64,000 bases of DNA from assembly GCA_045541915.1 (NCBI GenBank), contig JAZQJZ010000026.1, forward strand, positions 25,060-89,059, written 5' to 3'. This DNA comes from RGIG5579 sp045541915 (GTDB lineage: Bacteria; Bacillota; Clostridia; Oscillospirales; SIG627). Below, one piece after another: positions 1 to 6,965 of this stretch (the first letter of the stretch is position 1; each line of letters begins with the position of its first letter). A program made the translations under genes and the position numbers. The notes beneath the pieces are model-generated. The model was not told where the DNA came from. It saw nothing but the letters and a program-made list of their open reading frames with translations, and ran no database searches.

Positions 1-276
1 AAAGCCTTTACGGGTGGCGTGGTTCTGCAGGTGTACGAAGACCCCTTGATGGGACAGACTGTGGTGATCGATCACGGAAACGGGCTCAAGAGCACGTATC
101 AGAATCTTTCTCCCGAGCTTGCCAGCGGAATTGAAGTGGGAGTGGAGGTAAAAGAAGGACAAGTGATTGGCGGTGTCGGCGAATCTGCTTTGATTGAATG
201 CGCCATTCCTCCTCACCTGCACTTTGAAGTCACCGAAAACAATGCTTTTGTGGATCCCATGCGCTATTTCCAATAA
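1..276 (+). CDS. M23 peptidase-domain protein, C-terminal fragment (SpoIIQ-like)
   Basis: This is the last 91 codons of a gene whose start lies before the window; the frame is open from base 1. The fragment is the end of a LytM/M23 beta-sheet domain, with the HLH metal motif in PHLHFEV and a closing VDPMRYF. In active M23 enzymes the earlier YxHL segment carries a catalytic His; here it reads YQNL, so that His is replaced by Asn. SpoIIQ, the forespore partner of SpoIIIAH, is typically degenerate in this domain, and spoIIIAH lies about 14 kb away, so a SpoIIQ-like role is plausible. An ordinary or inactive M23 hydrolase cannot be excluded without the N-terminus. A hairpin terminator follows. 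Confidence 0.7.
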   Translation, partial: KAFTGGVVLQVYEDPLMGQTVVIDHGNGLKSTYQNLSPELASGIEVGVEVKEGQVIGGVGESALIECAIPPHLHFEVTENNAFVDPMRYFQ

Positions 277-318
277 GCGTTTTTCAAGGCAACAGATCGA
301 AAAAACAACTGTCTACAA

Positions 319-356
319 AAAAAGTCGCGATGCTATGGCCTCGTGACTTTTTCTTT
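319..356 (+). terminator. Rho-independent terminator after the M23 gene
   Basis: Inverted repeat (aaaaagtc-gcga against tcgt-gactttt, one mismatch) around a short loop, followed by a T-rich run. It lies 43 bases after the M23 stop codon. Confidence 0.6.
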
Positions 357-415
357 GCACATTTCAAAATACGTGGCATAAGATGTAATGAGTAAAAAAA
401 TTCAAGGAGGCTTTT

Positions 416-1291
416 ATGCTTGATTCATCAAAAGGCTGCAAAGTATCCTCTGCCGCTTTTGACCCAGGCGCAGACGGTGCTTGCTGCATCGATACATACC
501 GTATTTACGATTCTTGCCGCAACCAGGAATGTCCCGAGGATCTGACCGTAATGGTCACCGATGAGGGACAAAGAATTTTAGACTGTGCATCTTCCATTCG
601 CGTCAAATCTGTCAAAATCCTCTGGACCAAAATTGATACAGAAGAGATGCCGTTCAACAAGGGGTATTTTCAAATCAATACCCGATATTTCATTCACACC
701 GTTTTGGATTGCTGCACCGGACTGGGCACCGGTCAGGACGTAGCCGGGCTTTGTGTTTTCGACAAAAGCGTTTTGCTGTATGGCGGCGAAGGTTCGGTTT
801 CCGTTTTTAAATCGGACATCCAGCCGGATTCGTTCTGTCCTGCAACTCTGTCGGTGATCCATCAGAGCACCAACCATCCCAGAGCCGTGGTAGAGGTAGC
901 GGAGCCGGTGGCACTTCGTTTGAATGTTTTGTGCTACGAAAACTGCCAATCCTTCGGTATTAAGCTTTGTGAGGCGGCACAGATTCCCGAGGTCGTGACC
1001 AAAAGCTACACCGGCTCCTTTAGGGAAGCGGGCCCCGGGAACAAGGTTTGCTACCTTTCTCTTGGCTTATTTTCCATGGTTCGCATTGAAAGACCGGCGC
1101 AGCTAGTGATCCCGGCTTGTGACCTTTGCGTTCCCTCCGGAAACGGAGAATATGAATTGCCTTATACAGATCCCTGTTCTCTGTTCCGTTCCATGGAATT
1201 TCCTCTGGGAGAGTTTTATCCTCAGATCCGCCCTCTTAACACCGCCGGTGCTGCCAATCAAAAGTGCGGTTGCAACAAAACAAACGAATAA
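416..1291 (+). CDS. Cys-rich protein of unknown function
   Basis: A 291-residue protein that I cannot assign to a family with certainty. It has 19 cysteines (about 6.5 percent) spread along the chain, including a CC pair near residue 23, another near residue 99, and a CGC near the C-terminus. It has no signal peptide and no membrane segment. The N-terminal part, with YRIYDSCRNQECPEDL and a PFNKGYFQI stretch, resembles a conserved clostridial family of uncharacterised proteins. Cys richness in a cytoplasmic protein of a spore former suggests a spore coat or crust component, but that is inference. A strong ribosome site (aaggagg, 6 bases before the ATG) supports the start. It is a single-gene unit ended by its own terminator. 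Confidence 0.75.
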   Translation: MLDSSKGCKVSSAAFDPGADGACCIDTYRIYDSCRNQECPEDLTVMVTDEGQRILDCASSIRVKSVKILWTKIDTEEMPFNKGYFQINTRYFIHTVLDCCTGLGTGQDVAGLCVFDKSVLLYGGEGSVSVFKSDIQPDSFCPATLSVIHQSTNHPRAVVEVAEPVALRLNVLCYENCQSFGIKLCEAAQIPEVVTKSYTGSFREAGPGNKVCYLSLGLFSMVRIERPAQLVIPACDLCVPSGNGEYELPYTDPCSLFRSMEFPLGEFYPQIRPLNTAGAANQKCGCNKTNE

Positions 1292-1301
1292 TTCCTTATA
1301 C

Positions 1302-1331
1302 AAAGAGCGCTCCTTCTGAGCGCTCTTTTTT
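1302..1331 (+). terminator. Rho-independent terminator
   Basis: Perfect 11-bp stem aaagagcgctc / gagcgctcttt with a 5-base loop and a T run, 10 bases after the stop of the Cys-rich gene. Confidence 0.9.
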
Positions 1332-1388
1332 TCAAAAAAAGCAGAAAAGGCCCTTTCACAACTTTCCCGGAAGAAATAAAAAATATCC

Positions 1389-1417
1389 TTGACAAACAGG
1401 TGAAATTCCTTTATACT
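1389..1417 (+). promoter_or_regulatory. Sigma-A promoter of the small lipoprotein gene
   Basis: TTGACA (1389-1394), 17-base spacer, TATACT (1412-1417); start codon 38 bases downstream. Confidence 0.85.
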
Positions 1418-1454
1418 ACAAATAGAGTATTTTAGAATTTTAAGGGGTATTTTT

Positions 1455-1658
1455 ATGAAAAGAATTCTTCCTATTTTATTGGTTCTTGTGATGTTGGTAA
1501 TGGCCCTTCTTGCCTGCGAGGAAGAAGCTCCCACCACCACTGTTGAAATCACCTCTTCCACTACAACAACTACCGTCAAGAAATCAACCACCACCAAAGT
1601 GTTGAATATGGGAATCAACGAGGCTGACGAGGGTTGGGCCTTTTGGGGTGAATATTAA
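1455..1658 (+). CDS. Small Thr-rich lipoprotein
   Basis: A 67-residue protein. Residues 1-20 form a lipoprotein signal peptide (MKR, hydrophobic core, lipobox LLAC), so Cys21 should be lipidated and anchored on the outer face of the membrane. The mature part of about 47 residues is an EEE segment, a Thr/Ser-rich stretch with several consecutive Thr, then a conserved-looking end rich in aromatics (EGWAFWGEY). No known domain is visible. It has its own near-consensus sigma-A promoter, a ribosome site (aaggggt) and a terminator, so it appears to be expressed in vegetative cells as a single gene. Function unknown; the Thr-rich part looks like a wall-spanning spacer that could display the aromatic tail. 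Confidence 0.75.
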   Translation: MKRILPILLVLVMLVMALLACEEEAPTTTVEITSSTTTTTVKKSTTTKVLNMGINEADEGWAFWGEY

Positions 1659-1664
1659 GATTAG

Positions 1665-1692
1665 AAAAAGCCGACTTTGTGTCGGCTTTTTT
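1665..1692 (+). terminator. Rho-independent terminator
   Basis: Stem aaaaagccgac / gtcggcttttt with a 5-base loop, immediately after the lipoprotein gene. Confidence 0.9.
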
Positions 1693-1712
1693 GTTCCCCT
1701 TTTTCCATCGCA

Positions 1713-1741
1713 TTGACAAAAAGGGGCGGCTTTTGTATAAT
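1713..1741 (+). promoter_or_regulatory. Consensus sigma-A promoter of the SGNH hydrolase gene
   Basis: TTGACA (1713-1718), 17-base spacer, TATAAT (1736-1741): a perfect match to both hexamers. Confidence 0.9.
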
Positions 1742-1769
1742 AATTGCAATATGATTTGGAGGTAAAAAT

Positions 1770-2414
1770 ATGTCTAAATTGATTTTGTTCCAAGGCGATT
1801 CCATCACCGATGCCGGAAGAAACAAAGAAAAAGAAGGAAGCCTTGGCACAGGGTATGCAAATCTGGTCAGTGCTACCCTTGGATTTGAACATCCCGGTGA
1901 GTATGCCTTTTTGAATCGCGGCATTAGCGGAAACCGCATTGTAAATCTGTATGAAAGAATCAAAAAGGATCTGATCAATCTCAAACCCGATTATTTGAGT
2001 ATTCTCATTGGTATCAATGATGTTTGGCACGAATATGTCAGACAAAACGGCGTTTCTCTGAAAAAATACGATATGGTGTACCGCCTGTTTTTGGACGAGA
2101 TCATGGAAGAACTCCCCGAATGCAAAATCATGATCCTGGAGCCCTTCGTGCTTCCTGGCACTGCAACCGAGACCGACGAAGAGCATCCCGGAAGATGGGA
2201 GCTGTTCTCCTCAGACGTTCCTCAACGTGCTGCCATTGCACAGAAAATCGCCCAGGACTATCATCTTCCCTTTATTCCTCTGCAAAAGCTCTTTGACGAG
2301 GCTTGCAAGACCGCTCCGGCAAACTATTGGCTCCGCGACGGCGTGCATCCCACTGTGGCAGGACACGAATTGATCAAGCGCGAATGGCTTCGCACCTTTG
2401 AAACCATCAAATAA
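1770..2414 (+). CDS. SGNH/GDSL-family hydrolase
   Basis: 214 residues without a signal peptide, so cytoplasmic. The four SGNH blocks are present in order: GDSIT with nucleophile Ser11, the GNRI block near residue 52, GINDVW near residue 87, and DGVHP with Asp190 and His193 completing the triad. This family contains esterases, lipases and carbohydrate deacetylases; the sequence resembles the intracellular rhamnogalacturonan-acetylesterase-like or lysophospholipase-like branch, probably removing acyl groups from a sugar or lipid. The exact substrate cannot be read from the sequence. The start follows a good ribosome site (ggagg). It is a single-gene unit with a consensus promoter and a strong terminator shared with the opposite strand. 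Confidence 0.9.
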   Translation: MSKLILFQGDSITDAGRNKEKEGSLGTGYANLVSATLGFEHPGEYAFLNRGISGNRIVNLYERIKKDLINLKPDYLSILIGINDVWHEYVRQNGVSLKKYDMVYRLFLDEIMEELPECKIMILEPFVLPGTATETDEEHPGRWELFSSDVPQRAAIAQKIAQDYHLPFIPLQKLFDEACKTAPANYWLRDGVHPTVAGHELIKREWLRTFETIK

Positions 2415-2426
2415 AATTTCCTTTTG

Positions 2427-2461
2427 CAAAAAAGCCGACTGAAAATCAGTCGGCTTTTCTT
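2427..2461. terminator. Bidirectional terminator
   Basis: Long stem aaaagccgactga / tcagtcggctttt with a 3-base loop and T runs on both strands, between the convergent SGNH and SPOCS genes. Confidence 0.9.
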
Positions 2462-2464
2462 TTT

Positions 2465-4033
2465 TCAGGAATACAAAATGTGAATGACCTCAGGCAACTT
2501 GTCCCCTTCCATTCCATTTTCTTCTTTCAAAACGGAAGGCGAAACTCCATAGCGCTTTGCAAGAGACCAAAGATCCTCGCTTGCTTGGGGATAGCAAAAG
2601 AGAATACCGGCCTTTTCCTTTTCTTTTTTCTCTCCCAAGGAAAGGGATGAGATCACCAGGATCCGGTGCTTGCAAAAGAGCATCATACGGCCGCACAGAT
2701 CACAACGCATTTCAATCCCGGAAGGACCTGGAACCAGATCGGCACCCCGAACACCGCCGTAGATCTCAATTCTACAATCCCGGATATCCTCCGGCATTGC
2801 GCCGCAAGCGGCAAATGCTTTAAAATCATGAGTGCTTTCCAAATGGACCATTTCCCCATCCTCCCGGACTCCCAGATAGCGGAAGGTAAGTTTTCCCTCA
2901 ATGGCAATTTTATTTTCTTCCGGATAGGAATTTTTAAAGTCCACCGCGCAACGGATCCCCTCTGCACGAATCCACTTTTCCTCGGTTTTAGGAAGCGTTT
3001 CCCGAAGGGATACCGAAAAGTCGGAGACACTGAAAATCTCCTCGCAAAGAACCTCCTCTTGCCGCACCTCCAGGTGGTTCTGGGTGGAGAAAGCATCTTC
3101 CGGAATCAAGACCGTTTCATTTTCATACACTTGGATTTCTGCAGTACAACCGATCTCAAAAAGAATGTTTTTATTCTCCCCTTCTTCGTTGATATCCGTT
3201 GTGGCCTTAAGAAAATTTGGAGTCAGATTCACTTCACAGATCTGATTTTTCGAAAGATGCTCGATTTCGATCTTTTTATCAAACTCAATAGGCTGATAAA
3301 AGCTAACAAAGCTCTCTTCCCCTTGGGAAACATAACTGCACTGAAGGTCGCAGCTTCCAGTGAAGTGCACAAATCCGTCGTGGGCCACCACATTGCCGCA
3401 AAACAGATCCACATCCATTTCACACACCTCGCCAATGGGGAGGTACCCTTTGGGAAGAGAAATGGTTTCCGTAAAAGCAAGGTCTTCCTGATGCACCCGT
3501 GCAAGAGACGCGATCTTTACTTCTTTTTCGCAGGTTAAAATATGTTCCGGCAATTGCGAGGAGGAAAAGCAAGAAAAATGACGGTTGCATTTCAAATTCA
3601 GCGCAATGGAAATGTCACTTCTCAAAGCAATTTTCCGCGGGCCTAATAGCTTATAGGAAGTGTTTTCCGGGTGTAATTCCACAAGAGAAGCAATCTCCTC
3701 CGGTCCGGTCTCTTCCTCCCACGGAATTTTAAAAGTATAGGTGAAGTTTTCCTGAGACAGGATGGCCGATGGAACGCCCCTCTCTCCTTGTCGGTCGGTC
3801 AGATAAAGAACATGGAAAACAGCAACGCCCTCCACCTCGCAAATCAAGACCTGTCCCTGTTGATAGATGTTTTTACTGTTGACACGGGTTTTAGTATTCA
3901 CCCGGAGGATTCGGTGCGCCGCTTCTTTATAGTCCGGCAAAATGACCTCGCTCTCCACCCGGCTTTTCCCTTCTCCGGAATACATTTCTCCCAAACAGTG
4001 CCGGTATTCTTGTTCAAAAATTTCCGCTGCCAC
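2465..4033 (-). CDS. SPOCS (DUF3794) and LysM domain protein
   Basis: 522 residues starting at GTG, preceded by ggag six bases upstream. Residues 1 to about 460 are built from repeated beta-rich SPOCS/DUF3794 units, seen as recurring VSEVIL-, EISGCT- and VRGADLVPGPSG-like segments. The last 50 residues form a LysM-like module (WSLAKRYGVSPSVLKEENG), which usually binds peptidoglycan. SPOCS proteins occur in sporulating Bacillota and are linked to the spore coat or cortex surface (SafA- or SipL-like architecture; SipL links SpoIVA to the coat in Clostridioides). There is no signal peptide, as expected for a protein made in the mother cell. It lies close to sigK on the same strand, which supports a sporulation role. 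The specific ortholog is uncertain. Confidence 0.88.
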   Translation of the reverse strand: MAAEIFEQEYRHCLGEMYSGEGKSRVESEVILPDYKEAAHRILRVNTKTRVNSKNIYQQGQVLICEVEGVAVFHVLYLTDRQGERGVPSAILSQENFTYTFKIPWEEETGPEEIASLVELHPENTSYKLLGPRKIALRSDISIALNLKCNRHFSCFSSSQLPEHILTCEKEVKIASLARVHQEDLAFTETISLPKGYLPIGEVCEMDVDLFCGNVVAHDGFVHFTGSCDLQCSYVSQGEESFVSFYQPIEFDKKIEIEHLSKNQICEVNLTPNFLKATTDINEEGENKNILFEIGCTAEIQVYENETVLIPEDAFSTQNHLEVRQEEVLCEEIFSVSDFSVSLRETLPKTEEKWIRAEGIRCAVDFKNSYPEENKIAIEGKLTFRYLGVREDGEMVHLESTHDFKAFAACGAMPEDIRDCRIEIYGGVRGADLVPGPSGIEMRCDLCGRMMLFCKHRILVISSLSLGEKKEKEKAGILFCYPQASEDLWSLAKRYGVSPSVLKEENGMEGDKLPEVIHILYS

Positions 4034-4141
4034 TCATTTCTCCGTTCTCGGTGGCAAAAAATTTTGCTGTACCGCCACCGTGGTACCCATATTGCAATAC
4101 CAATTTATGCAGCGTTACAGCAAATTATACACATTTTCTTT

Positions 4142-4567
4142 TTATAGAAAAGGCTTCATTTCATCAATCATTTTATGACAAAGACCGCTTACCTCTCCGG
4201 CTAATTGATGCGATACCGGTTCGGCACCGGGGGCAGTGTTTTTTGCTTTTTCAGCATCAATGATCCCCATGGTGGCTCCATTGATCAACATTTCCGCAAG
4301 GTGACTGGGATCTTGATTCATACCGGCTTTCATTTGCACCATCAGATCGGTCATTTTTTCCGTTATAGGATTTTCCTTTGCCTCTTCGCCGCGGCGCACC
4401 AACTCTTCCGAAGCGCGATCGGAGATATCGTCGTACTGAGAAAGCTTATCCACCAAAATATTTCTCATATTTCGATTATCGGTTTTGGGAAGAATGGCAC
4501 CGATTGCCTGGGCTCCCATGCGGGCGGTTTTATAGGTCGTTTGCAGTAATTTTTCTGTTTGATCCAT
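4142..4567 (-). CDS. Small helical protein of unknown function
   Basis: 141 residues, almost entirely predicted alpha helix, rich in Met and charged residues, with no signal peptide, membrane segment or cysteine pattern. It begins MDQTEKLLQTTYKTARMG and has a conserved-looking GATMGIIDAEK stretch near residue 99. Repeated amphipathic helices recall ferritin-like or four-helix-bundle proteins, but I see no metal-binding Glu-x-x-His set, so no function is assigned. The start has a good ribosome site (aaaggag, 8 bases upstream). It lies between sigK and the SPOCS gene on the same strand, and a sporulation-phase role would be a guess. Confidence 0.7.
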   Translation of the reverse strand: MDQTEKLLQTTYKTARMGAQAIGAILPKTDNRNMRNILVDKLSQYDDISDRASEELVRRGEEAKENPITEKMTDLMVQMKAGMNQDPSHLAEMLINGATMGIIDAEKAKNTAPGAEPVSHQLAGEVSGLCHKMIDEMKPFL

Positions 4568-4621
4568 CGCAATTCTCCTTTTTGTTTTATTGTCCTCAAT
4601 CTTTACAAAACTATGTATCCC

Positions 4622-5323
4622 TCAAATATAATTTCGCGCTCTTTCCATATACGACTTCAGTTTTTCCAAGGCCGCCTTTTCAATTCGGGAAACATAAGAA
4701 CGGGAGATCCCAAGCATTTTTGCCGCTTCCCTTTGGGTAATGGGCTTTTTTCCGTTCAAGCCATACCGCAGACAAATCACCGTTTTTTCTCTTTCGTCCA
4801 GATGTTTTTCCACTGCCTGGAGAGCCAGACGAACACGGCTTTTAAAGTCGATTCGATCCACAATATCCTCTTCCACGCGCATCACATCCAGAATGGTCAG
4901 AGGATTTCCGTCCTTATCCACCTCAATTGCTTCATTTAAGCTGGATTCCACAGAAAACTTTTTCTGGGAACGAAAATACATCAAAATTTCATTTTGCACG
5001 CATTTTCCCGCATAGGTTGCAAACCGGGTTCCCAGTGAAGAATCGAATGAATCAATGGCCTTGATCAATCCAATGGTACCGATGGAGATCAGATCCTCCT
5101 GGTCATCCTTTTCTGTGTCATATTTTTTAATGATGTGCGCCACCAGGCGAAGATTATGCTCAATCAGCTTTTCCCGTGCATCTGCATCCCCTTTTTTCAT
5201 TTTGACAAACAGTTCTTCCTCCTCTCCCTTGGAAAGAGGAGGCGGAAAACCGGCGCCGCCCAAGACCCTTAAATATAAAAACAGAAAGTGAGAAAGGGTA
5301 ATTCCTGCCAACTCGAAAAACAT
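4622..5323 (-). CDS. sigK: RNA polymerase sporulation sigma factor, sigma-K type
   Basis: 233 residues. The start is the ATG with ggaggcgtt directly before it; a longer upstream reading would run into the divergent promoter region and is rejected. Residues 1-25 are a hydrophobic leader like the sigma-K pro-sequence, followed by FPPPLSKGEEEEL, matching the mature start of pro-sigma-K. Region 2 (EHNLRLVAHIIKKY, DLISIGTIGLIKAIDSF, ATYAGKCVQNEILMYFR) and region 4 (TQREAAKMLGISRSYVSRIEKAAL helix-turn-helix) are complete. In known systems pro-sigma-K is cleaved by SpoIVFB and drives late mother-cell genes. The gene is continuous, with no skin-type interruption. Sigma-E is the main alternative, but the leader and the spacing to FPPPLS favour sigma-K. 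Confidence 0.93.
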   Translation of the reverse strand: MFFELAGITLSHFLFLYLRVLGGAGFPPPLSKGEEEELFVKMKKGDADAREKLIEHNLRLVAHIIKKYDTEKDDQEDLISIGTIGLIKAIDSFDSSLGTRFATYAGKCVQNEILMYFRSQKKFSVESSLNEAIEVDKDGNPLTILDVMRVEEDIVDRIDFKSRVRLALQAVEKHLDEREKTVICLRYGLNGKKPITQREAAKMLGISRSYVSRIEKAALEKLKSYMERARNYI

Positions 5324-5350
5324 AACGCCTCCAAAAAAACTAAGATATTG

Positions 5351-5359
5351 TAATATATG
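5351..5359 (-). promoter_or_regulatory. Candidate sporulation-type -10 element for sigK
   Basis: On the minus strand the sequence CATATATTA fits the sigma-K -10 pattern CATAnnnTA and 7 of 8 positions of the sigma-E -10 CATACAHT. It lies 27 bases before the sigK ATG. No clear -35 was found, so the call is weak. Confidence 0.35.
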
Positions 5360-5418
5360 TGAAACAGAAAAAATAAGACTGAAAATCTTACTTTTCCCAT
5401 GGAAATCCATGCTTCCTA

Positions 5419-5447
5419 TTGATTTTGCAAAGAAAATAATGTAGAAT
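5419..5447 (+). promoter_or_regulatory. Sigma-A promoter of the Ppx/GppA gene
   Basis: TTGATT (5419-5424), 17-base spacer, TAGAAT (5442-5447); the ATG is 29 bases further on. Confidence 0.7.
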
Positions 5448-5476
5448 AAAGGCATAAAGATAAAGGAACGATTACT

Positions 5477-6367
5477 ATGCTTTATTCCATTATTGACATT
5501 GGTTCCAACACGGTAAAGCTGGCGGTACTGGACGAGGAAAAGCTTTTTACACAAGCACCCGTTTTTTTCAAGGCTGTACCCCTTGCACTCCGTTCCAAGG
5601 TGGCAGACGGGCGATTGACTCAGGATGCCATAGAAGAGCTTTGTCAGCTTTTAGAACAGTTTTTGGGGATCTCAAAGCGATTGACCCCCACGGTACCCAT
5701 TGCCTTTGCCACTGCATCCTTAAGAGGACTTTTGAATGCAGATGCCATTGTGGATACGGTTTTGAAAAGACTTGGCATCAAGATCGAGATCATCACCGGA
5801 GAAACAGAGGCTCTCTTTTCCTTTCTGGGTTCCAGGGGAAGTTTTCCCGTCAAAGCCGGTGTAACGGTGGATCTGGGCGGTGGCTCCACAGAGATCCTTG
5901 CCTTCCGGAAAAATACTGTGGTGGACTCCGTTTCCCTTCCCTTTGGGTGCTTAACTCTTTATCATCGCTTTTTTGAAGGCGAGCACTATGATTTTGACGG
6001 ATGTTGCCAATTCATCCGGGAGCATCTGAAAAAGTCTGCTCCCAAGCGCCCCGGAAACAGCATTCTCCTTTCCGGCGGAAGTGCCAAGGCCATTTTGAAA
6101 TACAAGAATATTCTGGAAAACAAAAAGAGTTACACCGTCGGTACTGCGCAATTCAGAAGGATTCGTCGGCACTACGAGAGCGATCAAACCGAAGAAAAGG
6201 AAAAGATTGCCGGTCTTTTGAAGGAGCGTTTTTGTCTGGTTCCTCCTGCCTTAGCGGTGTTTTCTCAAATTGCCGCACACTATCAAAGAGACCAGGTGTT
6301 CATTTGCCGCTGCGGTGTAAGAGAGGGCTGTCTTTACCATCATTTAAAACAAAAAGAAAAAAATTAA
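5477..6367 (+). CDS. Ppx/GppA-family phosphatase
   Basis: 296 residues with the actin-like ATPase fold of exopolyphosphatase and pppGpp phosphohydrolase. Phosphate-1 loop IDIGSNTVKLAV at residues 6-17, the EIITGETEA segment near residue 103, and phosphate-2 loop DLGGGSTEI near residue 133 are present. SGGSAKAI follows near residue 198. It is about the length of single-domain Ppx/GppA proteins and lacks the C-terminal HD-like domain of full-length Ppx. It probably removes phosphate from polyphosphate or (p)ppGpp in the cytoplasm; which of the two cannot be decided from sequence. It is transcribed divergently from sigK and separated from rplS by that gene's own promoter. Confidence 0.88.
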   Translation: MLYSIIDIGSNTVKLAVLDEEKLFTQAPVFFKAVPLALRSKVADGRLTQDAIEELCQLLEQFLGISKRLTPTVPIAFATASLRGLLNADAIVDTVLKRLGIKIEIITGETEALFSFLGSRGSFPVKAGVTVDLGGGSTEILAFRKNTVVDSVSLPFGCLTLYHRFFEGEHYDFDGCCQFIREHLKKSAPKRPGNSILLSGGSAKAILKYKNILENKKSYTVGTAQFRRIRRHYESDQTEEKEKIAGLLKERFCLVPPALAVFSQIAAHYQRDQVFICRCGVREGCLYHHLKQKEKN

Positions 6368-6375
6368 AAAAACAC

Positions 6376-6404
6376 TTGCATTTTGAGAATCTTTGTGGTA
6401 CAAT
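6376..6404 (+). promoter_or_regulatory. Sigma-A promoter of rplS
   Basis: TTGCAT (6376-6381), 17-base spacer, TACAAT (6399-6404). It starts just after the stop codon of the phosphatase gene. Confidence 0.8.
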
Positions 6405-6505
6405 CCATTTGTTATGGTATGAATGTATTGCTTTTGCAACCCAAGCGGTCCTCTGCCGGCTTCAGCACGAACGCTTGCATTTATACTTAAATAATTTATT
6501 TTATT
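6405..6505 (+). promoter_or_regulatory. Structured rplS mRNA leader (candidate L19 autoregulatory leader)
   Basis: About 105 bases separate the promoter from the L19 start. They contain a long-range stem caagcg (6442-6447) / cgcttg (6472-6477), with smaller helices possible inside the GC-rich loop, followed by an AT-rich stretch and the gaagg-type ribosome site. L19 leaders that bind the protein are known in Bacillota. Membership in that class is inferred from position and the presence of a stem, not from an alignment. Confidence 0.45.
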
Positions 6506-6520
6506 TAAGGAGGGCCCATC

Positions 6521-6862
6521 ATGGATATGATCAAGGCTTTTACAAATGAGCAACTGAAAAAAGAAGTTCCCCAGTTCAACGTTGGTGACACCATTCGCGT
6601 TCACAACAAGATCGTGGAAGGCACCAGAGAAAGAATCCAGCTTTTCGAGGGAACCGTAATCGCGAAGAAAAACGGTGGCATTTCCGAAACCTTTACTGTA
6701 AGAAGAGTATCTTACGGCGTTGGCGTGGAAAAAACTTTCCCCCTTCACTCTCCCAGAGTGGAAAAGGTTGAAGTGATCCGTACCGGTAAAGTTCGCAGAG
6801 CAAAGCTTTATTATCTGCGCGACAGAGTTGGTAAGGCTGCCAAGGTGAAAGAGCTGATCTAA
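6521..6862 (+). CDS. rplS: 50S ribosomal protein L19
   Basis: 113 residues, the usual length. Family landmarks are FNVGDTIRVHNKIVEG near residue 19, RIQLFEGTVIAKK near residue 38, TVRRVSYGVGVEKTFPLHSP near residue 60 and KLYYLRDRVGKAAKVKE at the end. L19 sits at the 30S-50S interface (bridges B6/B8). An aaggagg ribosome site precedes the ATG. It heads the order rplS-lepB-rbgA-rnhB-yraN, typical of Bacillota, but a terminator stands between it and lepB, so most transcripts probably stop after rplS. Confidence 0.98.
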   Translation: MDMIKAFTNEQLKKEVPQFNVGDTIRVHNKIVEGTRERIQLFEGTVIAKKNGGISETFTVRRVSYGVGVEKTFPLHSPRVEKVEVIRTGKVRRAKLYYLRDRVGKAAKVKELI

Positions 6863-6919
6863 CAGCACCGAATTGCAGAGGTCACTTTTGACAACACATT
6901 CGGAACACAATTAAGTTGC

Positions 6920-6951
6920 TGAGGGGGACTTTTCGTCCCCCTCATTTTTTT
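6920..6951 (+). terminator. Rho-independent terminator after rplS
   Basis: Perfect 10-bp stem tgagggggac / gtccccctca with a 5-base loop and seven T. It lies 15 bases before the lepB start, so lepB depends on read-through or a promoter I cannot see. Confidence 0.9.
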
Positions 6952-6965
6952 GAAAGGAAACAACC

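Noticed and set aside
1665..2461. Two terminators with the same AAAAGCCGAC stem flanking the SGNH gene, as if a cassette
   Set aside because: The loops and outer stem bases differ and no other flanking repeat is present; short G/C-rich stems with the same core can arise by chance.
2666..3538. Plus-strand open frame of 290 codons
   Set aside because: Antisense to the SPOCS/LysM gene.
4622..5323. A skin-type element splitting sigK
   Set aside because: The sigma factor reads continuously from pro-sequence to region 4.
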